Below, in pieces: positions 1 to 6,460 of a stretch of 7,320 nt of DNA. Source of the stretch: Elusimicrobiota bacterium (GTDB taxonomy: Bacteria > Elusimicrobiota > Elusimicrobia > O2-12-FULL-59-9). Each line of letters opens with the position of its first letter. Position 1 is the stretch's first letter. The stretch lies in NCBI GenBank assembly GCA_016206405.1, contig JACQRQ010000038.1, forward strand, positions 1 to 7,320, in the 5' to 3' direction. The position numbers were made by a program, and so were the translations under genes. The notes below the pieces were generated by a model. That model worked only from the letters and a program-made list of their open reading frames with translations, did not search any database and had not been told where the DNA came from.

Positions 1-1
1 A

Positions 2-160
2 AAGTGATAGAGTGGTAGAGTGGCAGAGGGAAAGTGGTACAGTGGTTGAGTGGTATAGTGGAATGAAGATAGTGCAACGTGGAACCAGGGGAGATGGGAA
101 GTGATATAGTGGTAAAGTGGTAAAGTGGTAACGTGCGAAGGGAAAAGGGGAAATGGTGGA
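2..160. repeat. Left arm of element 1, AGTGGTAN octamers
   Basis: Near-perfect 8-bp periodicity is clearest at 3-26 and 33-60 and again around 100-130. The last base of the unit varies freely (A, G, C or T), and single changes give AGTGATAG or AGTGGCAG. G/A-rich stretches without the octamer lie between the blocks, for example at 137-150. The arm is much longer than the opposite arm. Confidence 0.8.
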
Positions 161-220
161 GTGAAAATAGAGGGCTTCCGTACCGCCCGGCCGTTACCAA
201 CTTTCCCTTCCCGCTTTCTC

Positions 221-255
221 ACTCTATCACTTTACCACTATACCACTCTACCACT
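221..255. repeat. Right arm of element 1, inverted octamers
   Basis: Four consecutive octamers of the form NTACCACT (the first is CTATCACT) lie at 224-231, 232-239, 240-247 and 248-255 with no spacing errors. They are the reverse complement of the left-arm unit, so a transcript from either strand could fold into a long imperfect hairpin. Pyrimidine-rich sequence at 200-220 extends the complementarity to the G/A-rich part of the left arm. Confidence 0.85.
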
Positions 256-291
256 GGTGGATGCCATTGCTGCGGCGGACTAAGCGGTGGA

Positions 292-996
292 CTAATTTGA
301 TAAGCCGGCGATGATTCGGGCGCGGTCTTCGTCGAGAATGAGGATGTCTTTATCCTGGCGCTTGATCAGGCCCTTGGACTCGAAGGTGGACAAAAGGCGC
401 ACCGTCGTCTCCACCGTGAGGCCGGCCATCTCGGCGAGCTCCTTGCGCTTGATGCCGGAGACCACGGACTGTTTTCGGGCGTTGACCTGCATGATGCGCA
501 GAAGCAGGTCGCAAAGCCTGGCGCGCGCGGACTTGTAGGCGATGTCCCGGGCCTTGTCCTCTCCCTGGCGCAGGTCGAGGCTGAGCTGTCTTAAAAGGCT
601 CATGCTGGCGTTGGGGTGCTTCATCAAGAAGTTGTAGAAGTCCACTTCGGGGATAAAGGATATGACGGAGTCTTCCATGGCCTCGGCCATGCTGGAGTAG
701 GTTTCCCGCGCCAGAAGGGAGCGGTATCCGAAAAGCTGACCGGGGCCCATCATGCGCGTGATGAGCTGTTGGCCGACGCGGCTGGACTTCATCAGCTTGA
801 TTTTGCCGGAACAGACGACGTAAATACCCGTGGGTTTCTCGCCTTCGTAAAAAATGGCTTCCCCGTCCCTGAAGCGCTTGGCGACGCGAAGGTCAATCCA
901 TTCCTTTTGGGTGTTGCGGTCCAGTTGGTTGAAAAAACAGCGGCTTTTAAAGGGGCACCGGTCGCAAACAGGGGCCTCTTTACGGCTGAAGGACAT
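292..996 (-). CDS. Crp/Fnr-family transcriptional regulator with N-terminal CX2CX5C motif
   Basis: Predicted cytoplasmic regulator of 234 residues, typical for Crp/Fnr proteins. The N-terminus has C11, C14 and C20 (CX2CX5C), the spacing of three of the four iron-sulfur ligands of E. coli FNR. A cyclic-nucleotide-binding-type beta-roll follows (about 35-150; GEAIFYEGE, VCSGKIKL, GPGQLFGY), then a long dimerisation helix (about 150-180). A C-terminal winged helix-turn-helix covers about 180-234, with recognition helix LTVETTVRLL retaining the Glu and Arg that contact DNA in FNR and CRP. The position matching FNR Cys122 is Ser (in VISFIP); a Cys in VVCSG might substitute. The ATG at 996 was chosen because reading further upstream adds about 50 non-homologous residues that run into preT. 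There is no clear Shine-Dalgarno sequence, and a TACAAT -10 box ends 6 nt before the ATG. Divergent to the pyrimidine operon, so a control role there is likely but inferred. Confidence 0.88.
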   Translation of the reverse strand: MSFSRKEAPVCDRCPFKSRCFFNQLDRNTQKEWIDLRVAKRFRDGEAIFYEGEKPTGIYVVCSGKIKLMKSSRVGQQLITRMMGPGQLFGYRSLLARETYSSMAEAMEDSVISFIPEVDFYNFLMKHPNASMSLLRQLSLDLRQGEDKARDIAYKSARARLCDLLLRIMQVNARKQSVVSGIKRKELAEMAGLTVETTVRLLSTFESKGLIKRQDKDILILDEDRARIIAGLSN

Positions 997-1002
997 GCTC
1001 AA

Positions 1003-1011
1003 ATTGTAGCA
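1003..1011 (-). promoter_or_regulatory. Candidate extended -10 promoter of the regulator gene
   Basis: On the minus strand the sequence reads TGCTACAAT, an extended -10 (TGN plus TACAAT, 5 of 6 matches to TATAAT). Only six bases separate it from the ATG, which would put the transcription start at or next to the first base of the start codon and give a leaderless mRNA. The -35 region at 17-18 bp spacing is poor, as is common for extended -10 promoters. Pattern match only. Confidence 0.4.
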
Positions 1012-1044
1012 TATCCCCGTCGGAAGATAAAGGAAACCCAAGCA

Positions 1045-1074
1045 TTGATTTGACCCGCTTTCAAAAGGTAGAAT
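1045..1074 (+). promoter_or_regulatory. Candidate sigma-70-type promoter of the pyrimidine operon
   Basis: TTGATT at 1045-1050 and TAGAAT at 1069-1074 are 18 bp apart, a reasonable housekeeping promoter directly upstream of preT. An alternative pairing is TTGACC (1050-1055) with ATTATT (1073-1078) at 17 bp. The predicted start of transcription is about 1081, leaving a very short leader before the chosen preT start. No competing promoter is apparent closer to the gene. Confidence 0.4.
1049..1065. promoter_or_regulatory. Inverted repeat TTTGA-N7-TCAAA, possible Crp/Fnr-type operator
   Basis: A 5-bp inverted repeat lies midway between the divergent genes. Its inner part reads TTGA-N7-TCAA, one base wider than the TTGA-N6-TCAA core of an FNR site. 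It falls between the candidate -35 and -10 of preT, a repressing position, and about 61 bp upstream of the predicted regulator start, a position from which Crp/Fnr proteins can activate. Five-base arms are short enough to occur by chance. Confidence 0.25.
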
Positions 1075-1090
1075 TATTAAGGTTAGCGGC

Positions 1091-2560
1091 TTGCGGCCGC
1101 CTGGCCTTTTTGTGACATCTAAAAACGCCGAAAGCATTCTCATCAAAGAGCTGACCCCCGCGATGAAGGCGGAGGAAGCCAGAGTGGAGGCGCAGCGCTG
1201 CTTGTACTGCTACGACGCCCCCTGCATCCAGGCCTGCCCGACGCACATCGACATCCCCAAATTCATCCGCCAGATTTCAACCCGGAACTTGACGGGTTCG
1301 GCCGTGACCATCCTGGAGGCCAACGCCATGGGGCATTCCTGCGCCAGGGTGTGCCCGGTGGAGGCACTGTGCGAAGGCGCCTGCGTTTACCTCGGCTGGC
1401 ATGAAAAGCCCATCGAGATCGCCCGGCTGCAGAGGGCGGCCACCGACGATTTCAACCAGGGCATATCCGCTTCCAGGATCGACGCGGCGCCCCTGTTTTC
1501 CCGCAGCCCTTTAAACGGCAAGAAGGCGGCCGTGGTGGGCTCGGGGCCGGCGGGGCTTTCCTGCGCCCTTTACCTCGCCCGGCTGGGCTACGGCGTGACC
1601 GTTTTTGAGAAAAGGGACAAACCCGGGGGCCTCAACACCTACGGCATCGCGGAGTACAAAATGGCCCAGGCGACCGCCCTGGACGAGGTGCGCCTCGTCC
1701 GGGCTATGGGGGTCGAGATTAAGACGCGCGTCGCGGTTGGGCGCGACATTTCCCCCAAGGCTCTGGAGGCCCAATTCGACGCCGTCTTCATCGGCGTGGG
1801 GCTGGCCGGAACCCATCGTTTAAACGTCCCCGGAGAGGACTTGGCCGGCGTCTTCGACGCCCTGACCTTCATCCGGCATATCAAAGACAGGGAGTATTCC
1901 AGAATACCTCCCGGCAAGACGACCGTCGTCATCGGCGCGGGAAACACGGCCATCGACGCCGTCACCCAGGCCAAGCGCACCGGCACTCCGCGCGTGATCA
2001 TGGCCTACCGGCGCGGCCAGAAGGAGATGCCCGCCTACGCCTACGAATTTGAGCTGGCCAAGAAGGACGAAATCGAGTTTCTGTGGAACGCCGCGCCGGT
2101 CAGAATTTTGGGCCGCAAAAAGGTTGAGGGCGTCGAGTTGGCCCGCACGGAGAGAAAAGGCGGGGCGTTGAGACTCATCCCCGGCTCGGAGTTCAGCGTC
2201 GCCTGCGACCGCGTCATCGGCGCCATCGGCCAGAGCAAGCACGCCGCTTTCCTTAAGACTTTGCCGGCTATTGAGCTGGACGGCTCGGGAAAAATAAAGG
2301 TGGACCCCAAAACGCTCAGAACCACCAACCCGAAGTATTTCGCGGGCGGCGACGCCATCAACGGCGGCAGGGAAGTCGTCAACGCGGCAGCCGACGGCAA
2401 GCGCGCGGCGTGGGGCATGCATCAAGCTTTAACCGGGCAGAAGACGCCGCCCTCCGAGCACGAGTACTGGATTTCCACGATAGAGGGCCGGCTGGTGTCG
2501 CCGCCCAAGGACTTTCACAATGACCCGCATGGACAAAAACGGCAAAAAATCCGCGCCTGA
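1091..2560 (+). CDS. preT: NAD(P)H-dependent dihydropyrimidine dehydrogenase, PreT (FAD/Fe-S) subunit
   Basis: Cytoplasmic electron-input subunit of PreTA, which reduces uracil/thymine to 5,6-dihydropyrimidines; it resembles the N-terminal half of eukaryotic DPD and GltD-type subunits. Eight cysteines (37, 40, 45, 49, 84, 88, 94, 98) form two 4Fe-4S sites. The FAD-binding GSGPAG is at 150-155 with the following E173, the NAD(P)H-site GAGNTA at 282-287, and the C-terminal FAD motif GGDAINGG at 419-426. It has 489 residues, longer than the roughly 410 of E. coli PreT. The conserved ELTPA block that begins a few residues into E. coli PreT lies at residues 20-24, so the start must be upstream of the ATG at 1163. 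TTG 1091 is preferred because AAGG lies 8 nt upstream; GTG 1112 is possible but lacks a Shine-Dalgarno sequence. First gene of the operon; its end overlaps preA by 41 nt. Confidence 0.93.
   Translation: MRPPGLFVTSKNAESILIKELTPAMKAEEARVEAQRCLYCYDAPCIQACPTHIDIPKFIRQISTRNLTGSAVTILEANAMGHSCARVCPVEALCEGACVYLGWHEKPIEIARLQRAATDDFNQGISASRIDAAPLFSRSPLNGKKAAVVGSGPAGLSCALYLARLGYGVTVFEKRDKPGGLNTYGIAEYKMAQATALDEVRLVRAMGVEIKTRVAVGRDISPKALEAQFDAVFIGVGLAGTHRLNVPGEDLAGVFDALTFIRHIKDREYSRIPPGKTTVVIGAGNTAIDAVTQAKRTGTPRVIMAYRRGQKEMPAYAYEFELAKKDEIEFLWNAAPVRILGRKKVEGVELARTERKGGALRLIPGSEFSVACDRVIGAIGQSKHAAFLKTLPAIELDGSGKIKVDPKTLRTTNPKYFAGGDAINGGREVVNAAADGKRAAWGMHQALTGQKTPPSEHEYWISTIEGRLVSPPKDFHNDPHGQKRQKIRA
2507..2511 (+). 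promoter_or_regulatory. Ribosome binding site of preA, inside preT
   Basis: AAGGA lies 8 nt before the ATG at 2520 and within the preT reading frame. It supports 2520 rather than the in-frame ATG at 2529, so the 41-nt gene overlap is real. Confidence 0.65.
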
Positions 2561-3848
2561 TCTGACGGCCGACTGCGGCGGCATCAAGTCGCCCAACCCG
2601 TTTTGGCTGGCCTCGGCGCCGCCCACCAACTCCGGCGAGCAGGTCATGCGCGCTTTCGACCACGGCTGGGGCGGGGCCGTGTGGAAGACCTTGGGGGAGG
2701 ATCCCGCCGTCATCAACACCACCTCCCGCTACGGCGCCATCGACATCGGCGGCCAAAAAATGGCCGGCTTCAACAATATCGAGCTCATCACCGACCGTCC
2801 CCTGGAGGACAATCTCCGCGAAATCCGCGAGGTCAAGAAAAGATATCCCAAGCACGCCGTGATCGTGTCGCTGATGGTTCCCTGCGAGCGGAAGTCCTGG
2901 CACGACATCGTCAAGCGGGCGGAGGACACGGGCTGCGACGGCTTGGAGCTCAATTTCGGCTGCCCCCACGGCATGTCCGAAAGAGGCATGGGGGCCGCGG
3001 TGGGCCAGGTGCCGGAATACGTGCAGATGGTCACCGAGTACGTCAAGGAGGCGGCGCGCACCCCGGTTTTGGTGAAGCTCACGCCCAACGTGGCGGACGC
3101 GCGCTACGCCGCCCGCGCGGCCCAAAAAGGCGGGGCCGACGGCGTGTCTCTCATCAACACCATCAACTCCATCATGGGCGTGGATTTAAAAAGCCTCGTT
3201 CCCAAGTTCGCCGTCGGCGGCAAGGCGGCCCACGGGGGCTACTGCGGACCGGCCGTCAAGCCCATCGCCCTGCACATGGTTTCCTCCATCCGCGCCGACG
3301 CCGAGTGCCGGAACTTGCCCATCTCGGGAATCGGCGGCGTCTCCAACTGGTCGGACGCGGCGGAGTTCATGCTTTTGGGGGCCTCCAGCGTCCAGGTCTG
3401 CACGGCCGTCATGCATTACGGATTTAGAATCGTGGAGGAGATGATCGACGGCTTGAGCCATTGGATGCGCGAGAGGAATTTCTCGAAGGTTTCAGATTTC
3501 GTCGGCCTGTCGGCCGCCAACGTGGTGGATTGGAAAAAGCTCAACCTGCATCACAAGACGGTCGCCAAAATCCATCCGGACGCGTGCATCCAATGCCAGC
3601 TTTGCTACGTCGCCTGCAACGACACCGCCCACCAGTGCATCGCGGTGGACCGCGCCGGCGGAAACCGCGTTCCGCACGTCATCGAGGAAGACTGCGTGGG
3701 CTGCAACCTGTGCGCCATCGTCTGCCCGGTGGAGGGCTGCATCACGATGGAGCCGGTGGCCACGGGCCATCCGGAGCTGACCTGGGAAGAGTACATGGCC
3801 AAAGGCATGAAGGGCTACCGCGAGGTCTATAAGCGTTTTCATGGTTAG
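2520..3848 (+). CDS. preA: NAD-dependent dihydropyrimidine dehydrogenase, PreA (FMN/Fe-S catalytic) subunit
   Basis: Catalytic subunit reducing the 5,6 double bond of uracil/thymine with electrons from PreT. Residues about 15-320 form a dihydroorotate-dehydrogenase-like FMN TIM barrel: SPNPFWLASAPP at 24-35, the active-site loop NFGCPHGMSERGMG at 145-158 with C148 matching the catalytic Cys of mammalian DPD, KLTPN at 186-190, INTIN at 212-216, and glycine-rich FMN-phosphate segments ISGIGG (268-273) and GASSVQ (287-292). The C-terminus has two 4Fe-4S sites, CX2CX2CX3C at C356/359/362/366 and C392/395/398/402, the second followed by Pro. It has 442 residues, slightly longer than E. coli PreA. 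No required residue appears missing. The preT-then-preA order matches the domain order of fused eukaryotic DPD. Confidence 0.95.
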   Translation: MTRMDKNGKKSAPDLTADCGGIKSPNPFWLASAPPTNSGEQVMRAFDHGWGGAVWKTLGEDPAVINTTSRYGAIDIGGQKMAGFNNIELITDRPLEDNLREIREVKKRYPKHAVIVSLMVPCERKSWHDIVKRAEDTGCDGLELNFGCPHGMSERGMGAAVGQVPEYVQMVTEYVKEAARTPVLVKLTPNVADARYAARAAQKGGADGVSLINTINSIMGVDLKSLVPKFAVGGKAAHGGYCGPAVKPIALHMVSSIRADAECRNLPISGIGGVSNWSDAAEFMLLGASSVQVCTAVMHYGFRIVEEMIDGLSHWMRERNFSKVSDFVGLSAANVVDWKKLNLHHKTVAKIHPDACIQCQLCYVACNDTAHQCIAVDRAGGNRVPHVIEEDCVGCNLCAIVCPVEGCITMEPVATGHPELTWEEYMAKGMKGYREVYKRFHG

Positions 3849-3852
3849 GAGG
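3847..3852 (+). promoter_or_regulatory. Ribosome binding site of the beta-ureidopropionase gene
   Basis: A perfect AGGAGG overlaps the preA stop codon and lies 7 nt before the ATG at 3860. This fixes the start and implies translational coupling to preA. Confidence 0.85.
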
Positions 3853-3859
3853 ATTTCAA

Positions 3860-4774
3860 ATGCGGAACTCAAATGACAAGAATTCCGGCAAGAAGGCCGG
3901 CGCCCGCATGGTGCGGGCGGGCCTTATTCAGGCCTCCTGCGACTGGTCTCCGGAGAGCCATTCTCTTTCCGAAATCAAGAAGCGCATGATCGCCAAGCAC
4001 GTCAAGCTCATCCAGGAAGCCGCGCGCCAAAAAGTGCAGGTGCTCTGCCTGCAGGAGATTTTCTACGGCCCGTATTTCTGCTGCGAGCAGGACACGCGCT
4101 GGTACGACACGGCCGAGCGCGCGGACGGGCCGACCGTGCGGTTGATGCGCAAGCTGGCCAAAAAGCACGGCATGGTTTTGGTGGTTCCGATTTACGAGAC
4201 GCCCCAGACGGGGACCTATTACAACACGGCCGTGGTCATCGACGCGGACGGCGAGGTCCTCGGAATTTACCGCAAGAACCACATTCCCCATTGCCCGCCG
4301 GGGTTCTGGGAAAAGTTTTATTTCAAGCCCGGCAACATGGGCTATCCCGTGTTCCGGACCCGCTACGGAAAAGTCGGCGTCTACATCTGCTACGACCGCC
4401 ATTTTCCGGACGGGGCCCGCATCCTGGGGCTTAAAGGGGCCGAGATCGTCTTCAACCCTTCGGCCACGGTGGCGGGGCTTTCCGAATACCTCTGGAAACT
4501 GGAGCAGCCCGCCCACGCGGTCGCCAACCAGTACTTCGTGGGGGCGATCAACCGCGTCGGCTGGGAAAAGCCGTGGAAGTTCGGCGAGTTCTACGGCCAG
4601 AGCTATTTCTGCGATCCGCGCGGCCAGATGATCGCCGTCGGGCCGCGCTTGAAGGACGCCGTCATCGCGGCGGATCTCGATTTGGACCAAATCCTCGAGG
4701 TGCGCAAGGTGTGGCAGTTCTTCCGCGACCGCCGTCCGGAGACCTATAAGGAACTGGTGGAGCCCTTGCCGTGA
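3860..4774 (+). CDS. Beta-ureidopropionase (N-carbamoyl-beta-alanine amidohydrolase), nitrilase family
   Basis: Last step of reductive pyrimidine degradation: hydrolysis of N-carbamoyl-beta-alanine (or the 2-methyl analogue) to beta-alanine (or 3-aminoisobutyrate), CO2 and ammonia in the cytoplasm. The 304-residue carbon-nitrogen hydrolase domain starts near residue 17. The nitrilase triad is visible as E66 (LQEIF), K139 (YRKNHIP) and C177 (ICYDRHFPD), with the usual additional glutamate at E151 (WEKFYF). Also typical are YYNTAVVIDADG at 120-131, NPSATVAGLSEY at 199-210 and the C-terminal FYGQSYFCDPRG at 244-255. The length fits bacterial enzymes of this type, which are shorter than animal UPB1. 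An 11-nt gap separates it from preA, and its stop overlaps the permease start. The substrate is assigned from family resemblance plus operon; an N-carbamoyl-amino-acid or polyamine amidase would be the alternative in isolation. Confidence 0.92.
   Translation: MRNSNDKNSGKKAGARMVRAGLIQASCDWSPESHSLSEIKKRMIAKHVKLIQEAARQKVQVLCLQEIFYGPYFCCEQDTRWYDTAERADGPTVRLMRKLAKKHGMVLVVPIYETPQTGTYYNTAVVIDADGEVLGIYRKNHIPHCPPGFWEKFYFKPGNMGYPVFRTRYGKVGVYICYDRHFPDGARILGLKGAEIVFNPSATVAGLSEYLWKLEQPAHAVANQYFVGAINRVGWEKPWKFGEFYGQSYFCDPRGQMIAVGPRLKDAVIAADLDLDQILEVRKVWQFFRDRRPETYKELVEPLP
4756..4762 (+). promoter_or_regulatory. Ribosome binding site of the permease gene
   Basis: GGTGGAG, 8 nt upstream of the GTG at 4771, lies inside the preceding gene. 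With the GTGA stop/start overlap it supports the GTG start. No better start with a Shine-Dalgarno sequence lies nearby. Confidence 0.55.
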
Positions 4775-6321
4775 GGGGCGCCCAGGCGCGCGGCGAATTC
4801 GTCGAGCTGACCGAGGACGTCTCCGGCTCTCCCTACTGGAACCCCGACATCGCCCCGACGCGGGTCGAGGATCGCAAATGGGGGCTTTTCGACATCGCGG
4901 CGCTGTGGATTTCCATGTCGGCCTGCATCCCCACCTATATGCTGGCCTCCTCCCTCATCTCCGAGGGCATGAACTGGCGGCAGGCCGTGCTCACCATTTT
5001 CCTTGGCAACGTCATCATCCTGGCGCCGATGATACTCAACGCGCACGCCGGAACGCGCTACGGCATTCCCTTTCCGGTCTACTGCCGGCCCGCCTTCGGC
5101 GTCCTGGGGGCCAACATCCCCGCGCTTCTGCGCGCTTTCGTCGCCTGCGGCTGGTTCGGCATCCAGACTTGGATCGGGGGCTGGGCCATCTACAAGATAT
5201 TCGCGATTTATTTCCCTTCGTGGGAAGCTTTGCCGGCTTTCCTGGGCGGCATCAACGCCGCCCAATTGGCGTGCTTCCTGTTTTTCTGGTCCATCAACAT
5301 GCTCGTCATCTACAAAGGCATCGAGTCCATCCGGATTCTGCTCGACATCAAGGCCCCGCTCCTCATCCTCCTGGGCCTGGCGCTTCTGGCGTGGGCGTAC
5401 CGGAAGGCGGGGGGCTTCGGCCCTATCCTTTCCCAACCCTCCGCTTTCGTTCCGGGAGGGGCGAAGGAGGGGCAATTCTGGGCGGTCTTTTTCCCGTCCC
5501 TGACGGGGATGATCGGTTTTTGGGCGACGCTGTCGTTGAACATTCCGGACTTCACCCGCTACGCGAGGTCGCAGCGCGAGCAGATGATCGGCCAGGCCCT
5601 GGGACTTCCCCTGACGATGGCCCTTTATTCTTTCATCGGCGTGGCCGTCACCTCGGCCACCATCATCATCTATGGCGCGTCCATCTGGGACCCGGTGGTG
5701 CTGCTGACGAAGTTCACCAACCCGGTCGTTTTGGCCGTTTCCCTTTTCGCCCTGTGCCTGGCGACCTTGGCCACGAACCTGGCGGCCAACGTGGTGAGCC
5801 CGGCCAATGACTTCGCCAACCTGTGGCCGAGCCGCATCTCCTTTAGAACCGGCGGCCTCATCACCGGGGTGATCGGAATTCTCATCCGGCCGTGGAAGCT
5901 CGTGGCCGACCCCACCGGCTACATCTTCACCTGGCTGGTGGGTTATTCATCCCTCCTGGGCGCCATCGGCGGCGTCCTGCTGTCGGATTACTTCCTCATC
6001 CGCAAGACGGAGCTCAATTTGCCCGATCTCTACAAACCGGAGGGAGAATACTCCTACTCCCGCGGTTTTAATCCCGTGGCGGTCGTCGCTCTCGCTTTAG
6101 GAATTCTTCCATGCGTGCCCGGCTTTTTGGGGACGATCCAGGTCGCGGCGGTCGGGCCGTTTTGGATGAACCTTTATCATTACGCCTGGTTCGTGAGCTT
6201 TTTCATCAGCTTTTCCGTCTACGCCGGCGCGACGAAGCTGGCGAACAACATAAAACAAAGTGGTAAAGTGGCGGAGGGGGGAAGTGGCGAGGGGGGAAGT
6301 GGTACAGTGGTAGAGTGGTAG
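4771..6321 (+). CDS. NCS1-family nucleobase/hydantoin permease
   Basis: Inner-membrane transporter of 516 residues in the Mhp1/PucI family, usually cation symporters for uracil, allantoin, cytosine or hydantoins. The N-terminal NPDIAPT and RKWGLFDIAALW precede about twelve hydrophobic segments: roughly 39-60, 72-91, 116-137, 164-183, 195-210, 236-256, 276-302, 318-342, 362-378, 383-408, 434-453 and 466-490. W128 and Q132 (GWFGIQTW) and W251 (GFWATLSLNIPDFTRY) match the Mhp1 substrate-site Trp/Gln/Trp by motif, and TNLAANVVSPANDFAN (335-350) is the conserved TM8 Asn-rich segment. The GTG start overlaps the previous stop (GTGA), indicating coupling. Context suggests uracil/thymine uptake; specificity cannot be read from sequence. 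From about residue 497 (SGKVAEGGSGEGG...) to the stop, the protein is encoded by octamer-repeat DNA, so this Gly/Ser tail is probably not ancestral. Confidence 0.92.
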   Translation: MRGAQARGEFVELTEDVSGSPYWNPDIAPTRVEDRKWGLFDIAALWISMSACIPTYMLASSLISEGMNWRQAVLTIFLGNVIILAPMILNAHAGTRYGIPFPVYCRPAFGVLGANIPALLRAFVACGWFGIQTWIGGWAIYKIFAIYFPSWEALPAFLGGINAAQLACFLFFWSINMLVIYKGIESIRILLDIKAPLLILLGLALLAWAYRKAGGFGPILSQPSAFVPGGAKEGQFWAVFFPSLTGMIGFWATLSLNIPDFTRYARSQREQMIGQALGLPLTMALYSFIGVAVTSATIIIYGASIWDPVVLLTKFTNPVVLAVSLFALCLATLATNLAANVVSPANDFANLWPSRISFRTGGLITGVIGILIRPWKLVADPTGYIFTWLVGYSSLLGAIGGVLLSDYFLIRKTELNLPDLYKPEGEYSYSRGFNPVAVVALALGILPCVPGFLGTIQVAAVGPFWMNLYHYAWFVSFFISFSVYAGATKLANNIKQSGKVAEGGSGEGGSGTVVEW

Positions 6322-6404
6322 AGTGGCGGCAAGAAAGTGATAGAGTGGTAAAGTGGTAAAGTGGGAAGGGGGAAGTGGCAGTGGGGAAGTGGTAGAGTGA
6401 TAAA
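6259..6404. repeat. Left arm of element 2, AGTGGTAN octamers with G-runs
   Basis: Octamer phase is clean around 6297-6326 and 6335-6360. The arm also contains two GGGGGG runs (near 6275-6296) and GGG, GGGGG and GGGG runs at 6362-6387, separated by short AAGTGG spacers. Several in-phase TAGs occur in the units, one of which ends the permease. Confidence 0.8.
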
Positions 6405-6460
6405 GTGAAAAACGGAGGTAATACGACAATTTGCCCGGTCAGATATCGCCATCTCCTTAC

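Larger units (their letters stand above)
1..255. repeat. Octamer-repeat element 1 (inverted arms around a unique core)
   Basis: This gene-free stretch at the left edge is built from a degenerate 8-bp unit, AGTGGTAN. The units run in plus orientation from about 1 to 160, interspersed with G-rich stretches and degenerate copies. A non-repetitive core of about 40 bp follows (161-200), then the same unit in reverse complement (NTACCACT) at 221-255. It resembles the element at 6259-6537: both contain AAAGTGATAGAGTGGTA and AGTGGTACAGTGGT, and both cores begin with GTGAAAA and contain GCCCGG. It lies 36 bp beyond the stop codon of the minus-strand regulator gene and probably continues past the window edge. 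No coding sequence, tRNA or U-tract terminator is visible in it. The function is unknown. It could be a minisatellite, a non-autonomous mobile element or an intergenic structural element. Confidence 0.85.

Noticed and set aside
1..255. CRISPR array
   Set aside because: Repeats are 8 bp, contiguous and degenerate, without unique spacers; no cas genes are present.
616..1053. Plus-strand frame of 145 codons opposite the regulator
   Set aside because: It is antisense to a well-supported Crp/Fnr gene, with no family motif.
997..1146. Longer N-terminus for the Crp/Fnr regulator (start at 1146)
   Set aside because: The extra 50 residues lack family similarity, overlap the preT coding start and remove the link to the -10 box; family proteins begin close to the CX2CX5C motif.
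1163..1165. ATG 1163 as the preT start
   Set aside because: It would remove the conserved ELTPA block just upstream of the first Fe-S cysteines, which is present at the N-terminus of known PreT, and it has no Shine-Dalgarno sequence.
1820..2425. Long minus-strand open frame opposite preT
   Set aside because: It is a mirror of GC-rich codon use in preT; the product is low-complexity and has no recognisable domain. The same applies to the antisense frames at 2379-3125, 3869-4690, 4744-5475 and 6587-7294.
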